The translations under genes and the position numbers were made by a program. A DNA stretch of 64,000 nucleotides, from positions 1 through 64,000 of the forward strand of contig NZ_JYKS01000035.1 in the NCBI RefSeq assembly GCF_000935045.1, in the 5' to 3' direction. The notes below the pieces were generated by a model. The model saw nothing but the letters and a program-made list of their open reading frames with translations. It was not told the DNA's origin and did not search any database. This DNA comes from Pseudomonas sp. 10-1B. GTDB lineage: Bacteria; Pseudomonadota; Gammaproteobacteria; Pseudomonadales; Pseudomonadaceae. Shown here piece after piece: positions 19,843 through 29,613 of this stretch; the stretch's first letter is position 1; the number at the start of each line of letters is the position of its first letter.

Positions 19843-21036
19843 GTGAGACGTAAATTCCTGCTGCTGCTGGAAATGGGTTTGATCCTCGCCGGCCTGGCCT
19901 TGGGCTGGTCGGCATGGAAGATCAACTCGGTTCTGGAGCAGCCTTTGCACGTGACGCAGGAACGCCTGCTCGACGTGCCCAATGGTACCAACCCCAACCG
20001 CATGTTCTACCGCATGCAAAACGAAGGGTTGCTCGACGATGCTGTCTGGTTGCGTTTGTACTGGCGCTTCAACATGGCCGGTACCCCCCTGCATACCGGC
20101 GAGTACCGCCTCACCCCTGGCATGACCGTCGAGCAGCTGTTCGATGCCTGGCGCCGTGCCGATGTGGTGCAGTACAACCTGACCCTGGTCGAAGGCTGGA
20201 CCTTCCGCCAGGTGCGCTCGGCCGTGGCCAAGCATGAAAAGATCAAGCACACCTTGGACGGCTTGTCGGATTCCGAAGTGATGGACAAGCTCGGCCATAC
20301 CGGCGTGTTCCCCGAAGGGCGTTTCTTCCCGGACACCTACCGCTTCGTGCGCGGCATGAGCGACGTCGAGTTGCTGCAGCAGGCCTACATGCGCCTGGAC
20401 GAAGTGCTGGCCAAGGAATGGGCGCAGCGTACTACCGACCTGCCGTACCGCGACCCGTACCAGGCGCTGATCATGGCGTCGCTGGTGGAGAAGGAAACCG
20501 GTATCCCCCAGGAGCGCGGGCAAATTGCCGGCGTCTTCGTGCGGCGCCTGCGCCTGGGCATGATGCTGCAGACCGACCCGACCGTGATCTATGGCATGGG
20601 GGAGCGCTACAACGGCAAGATCACCCGGGCCGACCTGCGCGAACCGACACCCTACAACACCTACACCATGACCGGCCTGCCGCCGACGCCGATCGCCATG
20701 GTCGGTCGCGAGGCGATTCACGCGGCGCTCAACCCGTCCAATGGCACCAGCCTGTACTTCGTCGCCCGTGGCGATGGCAGCCATGTGTTCTCCGATGATC
20801 TTGACGATCACAACTCGGCGGTGCGCGAGTTTCAGCTCAAGCGCCGTGCGGACTACCGCTCCAGCCCCGCGCCACAGCCTGAGTCGCAACCGGGTGTCGA
20901 TGAGGCTACGCCGCCCGAAGCGCCCGTAGAGGACGCGCCGGCTGTGCCGCAAGCGCCCGAGGAGCCGCCCGTGCAGGACGACCCTGCCGACGGTGCGCAA
21001 GCGGCCGAACGGCCGACGCCTGACGATCAATATTAA
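19843..21036 (+). CDS. mltG: Endolytic murein transglycosylase MltG (YceG)
   Basis: Inner-membrane lytic transglycosylase that cleaves nascent glycan strands and limits their length. The 397-residue protein has a short cytoplasmic start (MRRKF), one membrane helix (about 5-24), and the YceG domain with the catalytic Glu in SLVEKETGIPQERGQIAGVF. A Pro/Glu/Ala-rich tail of about 55 residues follows, longer than in E. coli. The GTG at 19843 is four bases after the pabC stop; the ATG at 19813 would overlap pabC and put charged residues before the helix. Confidence 0.93.
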   Translation: MRRKFLLLLEMGLILAGLALGWSAWKINSVLEQPLHVTQERLLDVPNGTNPNRMFYRMQNEGLLDDAVWLRLYWRFNMAGTPLHTGEYRLTPGMTVEQLFDAWRRADVVQYNLTLVEGWTFRQVRSAVAKHEKIKHTLDGLSDSEVMDKLGHTGVFPEGRFFPDTYRFVRGMSDVELLQQAYMRLDEVLAKEWAQRTTDLPYRDPYQALIMASLVEKETGIPQERGQIAGVFVRRLRLGMMLQTDPTVIYGMGERYNGKITRADLREPTPYNTYTMTGLPPTPIAMVGREAIHAALNPSNGTSLYFVARGDGSHVFSDDLDDHNSAVREFQLKRRADYRSSPAPQPESQPGVDEATPPEAPVEDAPAVPQAPEEPPVQDDPADGAQAAERPTPDDQY

Positions 21037-22657
<1,621 letters not shown>

Positions 22658-22687
22658 TTTTAAATTTTTCATGTGTGTCGTTATCCC

Positions 22688-23470
22688 ATGCTCGTAGATT
22701 CCCATTGCCACCTCGACCGTCTTGACCTGAGCGCCCACCAGGGCTCCCTCGATGCTGCCCTGCAGGTGGCGCGTGAGCGCGGGGTCGGGCATTTTCTGTG
22801 CATTGGCGTCAGTGCCGAGAACGCCGGCGCGGTGAAGGCGCTGAGCGAGCGATACGCCGATGTCGATTGCTCGGTGGGCGTGCATCCGCTGGACCTGGCA
22901 CCGGGCGAAACCCCGGCGCTGGAATGGTTGCTGCGCGAACTGGCCCACCCGCATGTGGTGGCGATTGGCGAAACCGGGCTGGATTACCACTACGAGCCGG
23001 AAGCTGCCGAGCTGCAGCAGGCCTCGTTCCGCCTGCACCTGGAGGCCTCGCGGCAGACTGGCAAGCCGGTGATCGTGCACACCCGGGCGGCGCGCGCCGA
23101 TACCCTGGCGCTGTTGCGCGAAGCGAATCTGCCGCAGGCTGGCGTGTTGCACTGCTTCACCGAGGATTGGGATATGGCCAAGGCGGCGCTGGACCTGGGG
23201 TATTACATTTCGCTGTCCGGCATCGTTACCTTCCGCAATGCCGATGCGCTGCGCGACGTGGCGCGGCAAGTGCCGGTCGACCGGTTGCTGGTGGAGACGG
23301 ATTCGCCGTATCTGGCGCCGATACCGCACCGGGGCAAGCCGAACTTGCCGCAGTATGTGCGTGAGGTGGCGGAGTATGTGGCTTCGTTGCGGGGGGCCAG
23401 TTATGAGCAGTTGGCGGAGCAGACTACTGCCAACTTCAAGCGGTTGTTCCCGTTGGCGCGGGTGGCCTGA
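22688..23470 (+). CDS. tatD: TatD family metal-dependent DNase
   Basis: TIM-barrel metal-dependent hydrolase; E. coli TatD has 3'-5' exonuclease activity. The 260-residue protein has the metal ligands DSHCHLD (residues 4-10), GETGLDYH, VIVHTR and VETDSPYLAP. The ATG at 22688 is used; a GTG at 22673 would add five residues. Only 30 bases separate it from holB, and no pilZ gene lies between them. No strong ribosome site is visible, which may reflect a deletion that removed the upstream gene. Confidence 0.93.
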   Translation: MLVDSHCHLDRLDLSAHQGSLDAALQVARERGVGHFLCIGVSAENAGAVKALSERYADVDCSVGVHPLDLAPGETPALEWLLRELAHPHVVAIGETGLDYHYEPEAAELQQASFRLHLEASRQTGKPVIVHTRAARADTLALLREANLPQAGVLHCFTEDWDMAKAALDLGYYISLSGIVTFRNADALRDVARQVPVDRLLVETDSPYLAPIPHRGKPNLPQYVREVAEYVASLRGASYEQLAEQTTANFKRLFPLARVA

Positions 23471-23491
23471 TTCGTAGGGGTTGGGTCTGTG

Positions 23492-23840
23492 TGAGGGCTG
23501 CCAGGGGCATGTCACAACATTTTCAGCGCCTGTGAGATCGAGCGCCGCCCGCGCGGCGCATCGCGACGCAAGGCCGCTCCCACATTTGTTTCGGGCCAGT
23601 CACTCCTGTGAGGCCACCGCTGCCCACCTTGTTTGTTCTCTTTGATATCCAGGTGAGCTGGTCTGTTTCTCACCCATCTCCAGCCATGCACCTAAGGGCG
23701 CGCGCGCCTATGGCACAGGAGTAATTGGCCCGAAACAAATGTGGGAGCGGCCTTGCGTCGCGATGCGCCGCGCGGGCGGCGCTCGATCTCACAGGCACTG
23801 CAATACCTGAGGCATGCACCTGGCACCCCCATGCAATACC
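23492..23840. repeat. Long inverted-repeat element, copy 2 (75-bp arms)
   Basis: Positions 23524-23598 and 23726-23800 are inverted repeats with about one mismatch, around a 127-base spacer. The arms share the palindrome gagcgccgcccgcgcggcgc and the cgggcca end with copy 1, but the embedded REP is a different subtype (cgcgacgcaaggccgctccc). The spacer keeps ctcctgtga, ccttgtttgttc, a gatat box, ccagccatgcacc and gcgcgcgccta from copy 1. A degraded 33-bp unit lies at each outer end (23493 and 23811). It begins about 20 bases after tatD. Confidence 0.88.
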
Positions 23841-24209
23841 CTCGAAACCCCCATCGCCGCCGCCAATAGCGCCCCCCCTTGAAGCAAGCAAAAAAAACCC
23901 GGGTTCTGGGGGGGGGAATCCGGGTTAAGACCATTAGGAGTAAAACAAAGGTACGCGGTCCCTGAGCACCTTTATCGGCGCGCCACTTGGGGGGGATGCG
24001 CCGCGCCAACACTTCAAGTATTGGTCAGGTTTGGCGCAGTGCCAGTGCCTGCTGGTCGTTTTTTAAACAGATTTGGAATACGTCGACGTTTCATTCCTCC
24101 CGCAACGCATGGCCGTAGGCATCGTGAAACACAGACATGCTGGATGATCCGTGCAATTTCCCGCAAGTTAGGCATAATAAACCGCTTCGATTGTCATCCA
24201 GTCCTTCCC
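23841..24209. other. Intergenic region with hairpins, unknown role
   Basis: About 370 bases with no convincing ORF before the TetR gene. It contains a - strand terminator (23890-23926), a nine-G homopolymer (23908-23916), a string like the acpP leader (ccattaggagt.aaaac, 23930-23948), a hairpin AAAGGT/ACCTTT (about 23948-23974), and a GGCGCG/CGCGCC hairpin (about 23978-24008). A 26-codon basic ORF on the - strand (24094-24014) has a Shine-Dalgarno sequence too close to its ATG. The TetR promoter presumably lies near CATAAT at about 24173. Confidence 0.5.
23890..23926 (-). terminator. Rho-independent terminator on the - strand
   Basis: On the - strand AACCCGG pairs with CCGGGTT across a loop containing nine C residues, followed by seven T. 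No annotated - strand gene lies upstream, so it implies an unrecognised leftward transcript from about 24200, or it is a relic. Confidence 0.6.
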
Positions 24210-24845
24210 ATGCAGAAAGAACCTCGTAAGGTCCGTGAGTTTCGCCGCCGCGAACAGGAAATCCTCGACACTGCGCTCAAACTGTTTCTCGAACAGGGTG
24301 AAGACAGCGTCACCGTCGAGATGATCGCCGACGCCGTGGGCATCGGCAAAGGCACGATCTACAAGCACTTCAAGTCCAAGGCGGAGATCTACCTGCGCCT
24401 GATGCTCGATTACGAGCGTGACCTGAACGCGCTGTTGCACTCGGCCGATGTCGACCGTGACAAGGAAGCCCTGTCGCGCGCCTACTTCGAGTTCCGCATG
24501 CGCGACCCGCAGCGTTACCGGCTGTTCGACCGCCTGGAAGAAAAGGTGGTCAAGGGCAACCAGGTGCCGGAAATGGTCGAGCAACTGCACAGCATCCGTG
24601 CGTCCAACTTCGATCGTCTGACCCAGCTGATCAAGGGGCGTATCAGCGAAGGCAAGCTCGAAGACGTGCCACCGTATTTCCACTACTGCGCTGCCTGGGC
24701 ATTGGTGCACGGCGCCGTGGCGCTGTACCACTCGCCGTTCTGGAGCAATGTGCTGGAGGACCAGGAGGGCTTCTTCCAGTTCCTGATGGACATTGGCGTG
24801 CGCATGGGCAACAAGCGCAAGCGCGATCCGGAACCCTCGAACTGA
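24210..24845 (+). CDS. TetR family transcriptional regulator
   Basis: A 211-residue TetR-type repressor. The helix-turn-helix is at about residues 30-57 (VEMIADAVGIGKGTIYKHFKSK); the C-terminal ligand domain follows. The start MQKEPRKVREFRRRE is chosen because the 63-residue in-frame extension upstream is not protein-like. A TetR gene near tatD also occurs in P. aeruginosa (PA2957), so it is likely the conserved orthologue. Its target is not evident; the adjacent moaA is separated by a REP pair. Confidence 0.88.
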   Translation: MQKEPRKVREFRRREQEILDTALKLFLEQGEDSVTVEMIADAVGIGKGTIYKHFKSKAEIYLRLMLDYERDLNALLHSADVDRDKEALSRAYFEFRMRDPQRYRLFDRLEEKVVKGNQVPEMVEQLHSIRASNFDRLTQLIKGRISEGKLEDVPPYFHYCAAWALVHGAVALYHSPFWSNVLEDQEGFFQFLMDIGVRMGNKRKRDPEPSN

Positions 24846-24887
24846 GATAGCACAGGCTTTTCCTGCAGCCTGCCAGTCAGCGTAATT

Positions 24888-25005
24888 GGGGCCGCTTCGC
24901 GGCCCATCGCCGGCAAGCCAGCTCCCACATGTACAGCGCAAAGCTTGAGATCTGCGCGGTACCTGTAGGAGCTGGCTTGCCTGCGATGGGCTGCACAGCA
25001 GCCCC
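24888..25005. repeat. REP composite, inverted relative to 12283-12775
   Basis: Outer hairpins ggggccgcttcgcggccc and gggctgcacagcagcccc enclose two REP palindromes and a core with gcgcaaagcttgagatctgc. That core is the reverse complement of the core in the 146-bp tandem array, showing that the whole composite, not just the palindromes, is repeated. Confidence 0.85.
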
Positions 25006-25071
25006 ATGACTGATAAGCCTGTTCCTCACAAAAGCAATGCGCTACAGGCATCGGCAATGTGTATAGGGCTT

Positions 25072-25102
25072 GCAAAAACCTGATTTATGAGTCAGGTTTT
25101 GC
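25072..25102 (+). promoter_or_regulatory. Hairpin at the probable 5' end of the moaA mRNA
   Basis: GCAAAaACCTGA and TCAGGTTTTGC form a stem of about 11 bp with one bulge, 30 bases before moaA. TATAGG at 25062-25067 is a possible -10 box placing the start site at the hairpin's 5' base. No T run follows, so it is not a terminator. It is much shorter than a molybdenum cofactor riboswitch. Confidence 0.45.
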
Positions 25103-25132
25103 CAGTCCTCATCATCCATGCCGGAGTCATTC

Positions 25133-26101
25133 ATGATCGTCGATCGTCAAGGCAGGCGTTTTCGCAACCTGCGCGTCAGCCTGACGGCTGCCTGCAATTA
25201 CGCCTGCACCTACTGCGTACCCGACGGCAAGCGCCTGGTGGCAGCGCAGGACGAACTGTCGGCGGATGCCCTGGCGCGTGGCGTGGCCTACCTGATCGAC
25301 GCCGCTGGCATCGAGCGTTTGCGCATCACCGGGGGGGAACCGCTGATCAGCCCGCGTCTGGATGCTTTCCTTGCCGCCGTTGCCAAGCTCGAACTCGACG
25401 ATATCTCGCTGACCACCAATGGCCAGTTGCTGTCGCGCAAGTTGCCGCAACTGCAAGCTGCCGGCATTCGCCGTCTGAATGTTTCCCTCGACACCCTCGA
25501 ACCCATGGCCTTTCGCCGTATCGCCCGGGGTGGCGACCTGGCCAGCGTGCTGGCGGGTATGGAGCAGGCCAGCGCGCTGGGCATGCGGGTAAAGGTGAAC
25601 ATGGTGCCGATGCGCGGGCAGAACCTCGACCAGGTGCTGCCGATGCTGGATTACTGCCTTGCGCGTGGCTTCGAGCTGCGCTTTATCGAACTCATGCGCA
25701 TGGGCCACCTGGCCCGCGACCACAACGCCTTCCTGCAGCAGTTCGTCGGCCTCGATCAACTGCTCGCGCTGATTGGCGGCAAGCACGCCTATATCCAGGT
25801 CGATGCACCGCTGGATGCCACCGCCTTGCGTTATCACATTCCCGGCAAGGGCCATTTCGGCGTTATCGCCAACGAGAGCGTCCCGTTTTGCCGCACCTGC
25901 TCGCGGCTGCGCCTGTCTTCCACTGGCTGGCTGCATGGCTGCCTGTCGTCGGGCAATCGCCACTTCGTCGGCGATCTGCTGGAAAAGCCGCGCCATCTAG
26001 CGCTCCCGGCCTTGCAACGGTTACTGGTCAAGGCCTTGGCCGACAAGCAGGATCTGGCGTTTTCCGGCGGCGTGACAGTGATGAAGGTGATCGGTGGCTG
26101 A
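25133..26101 (+). CDS. moaA: GTP 3',8-cyclase MoaA
   Basis: Radical SAM enzyme for the first step of molybdenum cofactor synthesis, acting with MoaC. The 322-residue protein has the SAM cluster motif CNYACTYC (about 24-31), GGEPLISPR, a C-terminal second cluster motif FCRTC plus a Cys 13 residues on, and the conserved C-terminal Gly-Gly. The ATG at 25133 has GGAG seven bases upstream; the one at 25118 does not. No other moa gene is nearby. Confidence 0.94.
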   Translation: MIVDRQGRRFRNLRVSLTAACNYACTYCVPDGKRLVAAQDELSADALARGVAYLIDAAGIERLRITGGEPLISPRLDAFLAAVAKLELDDISLTTNGQLLSRKLPQLQAAGIRRLNVSLDTLEPMAFRRIARGGDLASVLAGMEQASALGMRVKVNMVPMRGQNLDQVLPMLDYCLARGFELRFIELMRMGHLARDHNAFLQQFVGLDQLLALIGGKHAYIQVDAPLDATALRYHIPGKGHFGVIANESVPFCRTCSRLRLSSTGWLHGCLSSGNRHFVGDLLEKPRHLALPALQRLLVKALADKQDLAFSGGVTVMKVIGG

Positions 26102-26167
26102 AGCTGGCGCAAAAGCTGCATCCGCCGGCTATTCGCCGGTTTTTCGTCGCCGGCCACTGGAGGAAAA

Positions 26168-26773
26168 ATGCGTAGCCTGGTCTTGCTGCTGGCGCTGATG
26201 GCGCTGGGCGGCTGCATGAATGTCAGCGATATGGGCGAGGGTGTCCGCTATCACATGAGCGATGCTGGTCTGTTGGACCACAGCGATACCCGTCGCACCC
26301 TGTCGATCCGCTTGCAGCCCGACTCGTTCATCTTCATCGGCCAGGGCGCGTTCGTGCCACCGGGCAAGGGGCCAGTGCCACGGCAGAACGTGGTGGCTGA
26401 GCAGGCCTTCAAGAGCTTTGTCGAGTATTTCCCGTTGGTGCGCCGTGCCCAAGGCCCGCTTGGCCTGGAAGAGGCCATCGCGCAAGCGCGTTCGGTAGGT
26501 GCCGACTATGTGCTGTACACCCGCTTTGCCCGTACCGACGACCGTATCGGCAATGGCGACGAGTGGTATGACGAGCAGGCGGTCGATCGCCTGGGCTGGG
26601 ACAGCGGCGTGGTGCAGATGATGCTGATCGAAACCAACACTCGCTACCTGATCGATACCGTGCGCATCAAGAGCCGTGGCGGTTTGTTGACGTTCCACGA
26701 CAACACGCCGGGAGATTTGCTTGCTGCGCCGATGCGCGAGTACGCTCGTAGCCTTCTGGGCATGAGCAGATGA
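26168..26773 (+). CDS. DUF4823 domain lipoprotein
   Basis: A 201-residue secreted lipoprotein. The signal peptide MRSLVLLLALMALGGC ends in the lipobox LGGC with Cys16; the residue after Cys is Met, so outer-membrane sorting is likely. The rest matches the DUF4823 family found in pseudomonads, with the segment VGADYVLYTRFARTDDRIG. GGAGG precedes the ATG. Function is unknown. It is followed by the DUF1285 gene after ten bases. Confidence 0.87.
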   Translation: MRSLVLLLALMALGGCMNVSDMGEGVRYHMSDAGLLDHSDTRRTLSIRLQPDSFIFIGQGAFVPPGKGPVPRQNVVAEQAFKSFVEYFPLVRRAQGPLGLEEAIAQARSVGADYVLYTRFARTDDRIGNGDEWYDEQAVDRLGWDSGVVQMMLIETNTRYLIDTVRIKSRGGLLTFHDNTPGDLLAAPMREYARSLLGMSR

Positions 26774-26783
26774 GGCAAGCGTG

Positions 26784-27344
26784 ATGAGCGATTCCGGCAA
26801 GGCCAATGACCTTCTGGCACAGATCCCCAAGGCCAAGGGCCTGCCGCCGGTGCATCTGTGGAACCCGGATTTCTGTGGTGACATCGACATGCGCATCGCC
26901 CGCGATGGCACTTGGTACTACCTGGGCACGCCGATCGGGCGCAAGCCGATGGTGCGGCTGTTCTCCACGATCATTCGGCGTGATGGTGATGACTACTTCC
27001 TGGTTACCCCGGTCGAGAAGGTCGGGATCCGGGTCGACGATGCGCCGTTCGTGGCCGTGACACTGGAGGTGCTGGACGAGGGCGAGCAACAGCTGCTGCG
27101 CTTTACCAGCAATGTCGAGGACCAGGTCGATGCCGGGCCGGCCAACCCGCTGCGGGTGGTGATCGACCCGGTGACTCAGGAGCCATCGCCGTATGTGCTG
27201 ATGCGCAGCAATCTCGAGGCGCTGATTCATCGCAATGTGTTTTACCAATTGGTAGAGCTGGCCGTGCCGCGTGAGATCGAGGGGGAGGAATGGCTTGGGG
27301 TGTGGAGCCAGGGTGAGTTTTACCCGATTGGGCGTAGTAGCTGA
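26784..27344 (+). CDS. DUF1285 domain protein
   Basis: A 186-residue cytoplasmic protein of DUF1285. Recognisable family segments are WNPDFCGDIDMRIARDGTWYYLGTPIGRKPMVRLF (residues about 24-58) and YFLVTPVEKVGI. The ATG at 26784 follows GAGGCAAGC; a GTG three bases earlier is also possible. Its pairing with the DUF4823 lipoprotein suggests one transcript. Function is unknown. Confidence 0.88.
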   Translation: MSDSGKANDLLAQIPKAKGLPPVHLWNPDFCGDIDMRIARDGTWYYLGTPIGRKPMVRLFSTIIRRDGDDYFLVTPVEKVGIRVDDAPFVAVTLEVLDEGEQQLLRFTSNVEDQVDAGPANPLRVVIDPVTQEPSPYVLMRSNLEALIHRNVFYQLVELAVPREIEGEEWLGVWSQGEFYPIGRSS

Positions 27345-27360
27345 TTGCTTTGCTGTCAGT

Positions 27361-27466
27361 GCCGGCCTCTTCGCGGGCTTGCCCGCTCCCACAGGACTGC
27401 CACAGGGCTGAACATTGTGGGTTACCTGTGGGAGCGGGCAAGCCCGCGAAGAGGCGGGCACAGGCA
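27361..27466. repeat. REP pair (gggcttgccc subtype)
   Basis: Head-to-head palindromes cgcgggcttgcccgctcccacagg and its inverse, around a short spacer, directly after the DUF1285 gene. Confidence 0.85.
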
Positions 27467-27559
27467 AAATCGGCCCCCTGTTTTTACCTCGAATTGGCCA
27501 TTTGTCTTCGACCAATCAGGGCCTAACCTGCTGGCAATTGCCATCCAGGAGAAGCCCGC

Positions 27560-27961
27560 ATGAAACCCCTATCCATCATCCTCTTCGCCCTGCTCGCCGC
27601 CCAAACTCCGGCCTGGGCCCACGGCGATGTCGCTGACCAGGTCAAGGTGCTGCAGCAGCAACAACCTTCGAACGCCCCCGGCAAAACCGCCGTCATGCTC
27701 ACCGTCAGCTACGCCCCCGGCGAAGCATCGCCCGCGCACCAGCACCCAGGCGCGGTCATGGCCTACGTACTGGAAGGGGCAGTGGTATCGAAGCTGAACG
27801 ACGAGCCGGAGAAAACCTACAAGGCCGGTGAATACTGGTACGAAGCGCCAGGTACCGTGCATGGCGTGTCGCGAAATGCCAGCAAGACCCAGCCAGCCAA
27901 GCTGCTGGTCTGGAGCCTGGTGGACGAGGGCAGGCCGGTGACCGAGCCGCTGGGCCAATAA
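27560..27961 (+). CDS. Periplasmic cupin-domain protein
   Basis: A 133-residue small cupin. Residues 1-20 (MKPLSIILFALLAAQTPAWA) form a signal peptide with an AWA cleavage site. The two cupin motifs are present: HQHPGAVMAYVLEG with metal-ligand histidines and a Glu-poor motif 1, and GEYWYEAPGTVHGVSRN as motif 2. GGAG precedes the ATG. The ligand is unknown; it is monocistronic, with a terminator behind it. Confidence 0.88.
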   Translation: MKPLSIILFALLAAQTPAWAHGDVADQVKVLQQQQPSNAPGKTAVMLTVSYAPGEASPAHQHPGAVMAYVLEGAVVSKLNDEPEKTYKAGEYWYEAPGTVHGVSRNASKTQPAKLLVWSLVDEGRPVTEPLGQ

Positions 27962-27987
27962 ACTGTGCCAATAAACCCACTGCAACG

Positions 27988-28024
27988 AAAAAGCCCCCGG
28001 TTGCTTGCGCACCCGGGGGCTTTC
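27988..28024. terminator. Bidirectional terminator between cupin gene and tRNA-Asn
   Basis: Stem AAAGCCCCCGG / CCGGGGGCTTT, with A and T runs allowing termination on both strands. It ends nine bases from the 3' end of tRNA-Asn. Confidence 0.9.
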
Positions 28025-28032
28025 TCAGTGTT

Positions 28033-28108
28033 TGGCTCCGCGACCTGGACTCGAACCAGGGACCCAATGATTAACAGTCATTTGCTCTACCGACTGAGCT
28101 ATCGCGGA
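28033..28108 (-). tRNA. tRNA-Asn (GTT)
   Basis: A 76-nt cloverleaf on the - strand: acceptor TCCGCGA / TCGCGGA, D arm GCTCAGTCGGTAGAGC, anticodon loop CTGTTAA with anticodon GTT, T arm CCTGGTTCGAGTCCAGG, and an encoded CCA end. Confidence 0.97.
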
Positions 28109-28170
28109 ATCTGCGCGTATCTTACCGCTTGCCAGGGGGAAGTCAAGCCACCCCCTGACAAATCAAGCAG

Positions 28171-29367
28171 TTACAGCACTGCGACAATAGCCTTGGTGAC
28201 CACGTGGATGTTGCTTTGGTTCAGCGCGGCAACGGCGATGCGGCCGGTGTCCAGGGCGTAGATGCCGAAGTCGTTCTTCAGGCGGGCAACCTGCTCAGCG
28301 GTCAGGCCCGAGTAGGAGAACATGCCGACCTGGCGGCCAACGAAGCTGAAGTCACGGTTGGCGCCGTACTGGGCCAGCAGCTCGACCATTTGCTTGCGCA
28401 TGCCGTGGATGCGCTCGCGCATTTCGGCCAGCTCGGTTTCCCACATCTGGCGCAGTTCGGTGCTGTTCAGCACGGTGGCAACGATGGTTGCGCCGTGGGT
28501 TGGCGGGTTGGAGTAGGTGGTGCGGATCACACGCTTTACCTGCGACAGCACGCGGGTGCTCTCGTCCTTGGAAGCGGTGACGATCGACAGCGCGCCAACG
28601 CGCTCGCCGTACAGCGAGAATGACTTGGAGAACGAGCTGGAAACGAAGAACTCCAGGCCCGACTCAGCGAACAGGCGCACGGCGAAGGCGTCTTCGGCGA
28701 TGCCGTCGCCAAAGCCTTGGTAGGCCATGTCGAGGAACGGTACATGGCCCTTGGCCTTGACCACTTCCAGGACGTTTTTCCAGTCGTCCAGGCTCAGGTC
28801 GACGCCGGTCGGGTTGTGGCAGCAGGCGTGCAGTACCACGATCGAGCCGGATGGCAGGTTGTTCAGGTCTTCGAGCATGCCGGCGCGGTTGACGTCGTTG
28901 CTCGGCGCGTCGTAGTAGCGGTAGTTCTGCACCGGGAAACCGGCCGATTCGAACAGCGCGCGGTGGTTTTCCCAGCTTGGGTCGCTGATGGCAACCACGG
29001 CGTTCGGCGACACACGCTTGAGGAAGTCGGCACCGATCTTCAGTGCGCCAGTACCGCCGACGGCCTGCACGGTGACCACGCGGCCAGCGGCCAGCAGTGG
29101 CGACTCGGCGCCGAACAGCAGCTTTTGCACGGCCTGGTCGTAGGTGGCGATGCCGTCGATCGGCAGGTAGCCGCGCGAGGCGTGCTGGGCGGCACGCTGG
29201 GTCTCGGCTTCGATCACGGCACGCAGCAGCGGAATGCGGCCTTCCTCATTGCAGTACACACCTACGCCCAGGTTGACCTTGTCGGTACGTGGGTCGGCGT
29301 TGAATGCTTCGTTGAGGCCCAGAATAGGGTCGCGGGGTGCCAGCTCGACAGCGGAAAACAGGCTCAT
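28171..29367 (-). CDS. tyrB: Aromatic amino acid aminotransferase
   Basis: PLP-dependent class I aminotransferase of 398 residues in the AspC/TyrB subgroup, transferring amino groups to or from phenylalanine, tyrosine and aspartate. Family features include the start MSLFSAVELAPRDPILGLNEAF, HACCHNPTGVDLS, the PLP lysine in SSSFSKSFSLYGERVGAL, and the substrate Arg near GRIAVAALNQSN. The ATG at 29367 has a TAAGGTAACA ribosome region. It is divergent from uvrB. Whether aspartate or aromatics are preferred cannot be read from sequence. Confidence 0.9.
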   Translation of the reverse strand: MSLFSAVELAPRDPILGLNEAFNADPRTDKVNLGVGVYCNEEGRIPLLRAVIEAETQRAAQHASRGYLPIDGIATYDQAVQKLLFGAESPLLAAGRVVTVQAVGGTGALKIGADFLKRVSPNAVVAISDPSWENHRALFESAGFPVQNYRYYDAPSNDVNRAGMLEDLNNLPSGSIVVLHACCHNPTGVDLSLDDWKNVLEVVKAKGHVPFLDMAYQGFGDGIAEDAFAVRLFAESGLEFFVSSSFSKSFSLYGERVGALSIVTASKDESTRVLSQVKRVIRTTYSNPPTHGATIVATVLNSTELRQMWETELAEMRERIHGMRKQMVELLAQYGANRDFSFVGRQVGMFSYSGLTAEQVARLKNDFGIYALDTGRIAVAALNQSNIHVVTKAIVAVL

Positions 29368-29449
29368 TGTTACCTTGGCTCTGATTGGAGTGTGATAGGA
29401 CGTACACGCTCCAGCCGAATGCACTGAAGCGGTGCACAAACGGGGAGTC

Positions 29450-29455
29450 AGTATA
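29450..29455 (-). promoter_or_regulatory. Candidate -10 box of the aminotransferase gene
   Basis: TATACT on the - strand, about 83 bases before the start codon. No good -35 box at 17 bases. Confidence 0.35.
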
Positions 29456-29613
29456 GTGATACCGATCGGTCACCGCGACAGCCTGGCGCCGCTTTTCCGG
29501 CTATTTGCGCAAATATTTTTCGACCATTGGTCTAATTACCGGGTCCACCGTTACACGCGTTCACAGCTACGCCTTGAAAGCGCCCCCGGGCGGGCGCATT
29601 TGGGTATAGACTA

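Noticed and set aside
24014-24094. A 26-codon - strand ORF beginning MKRRRIPNLF
   Set aside because: The GGGAGGA sequence abuts the ATG, leaving no normal spacing, and no promoter is clear. Kept only as part of the small-transcript finding.
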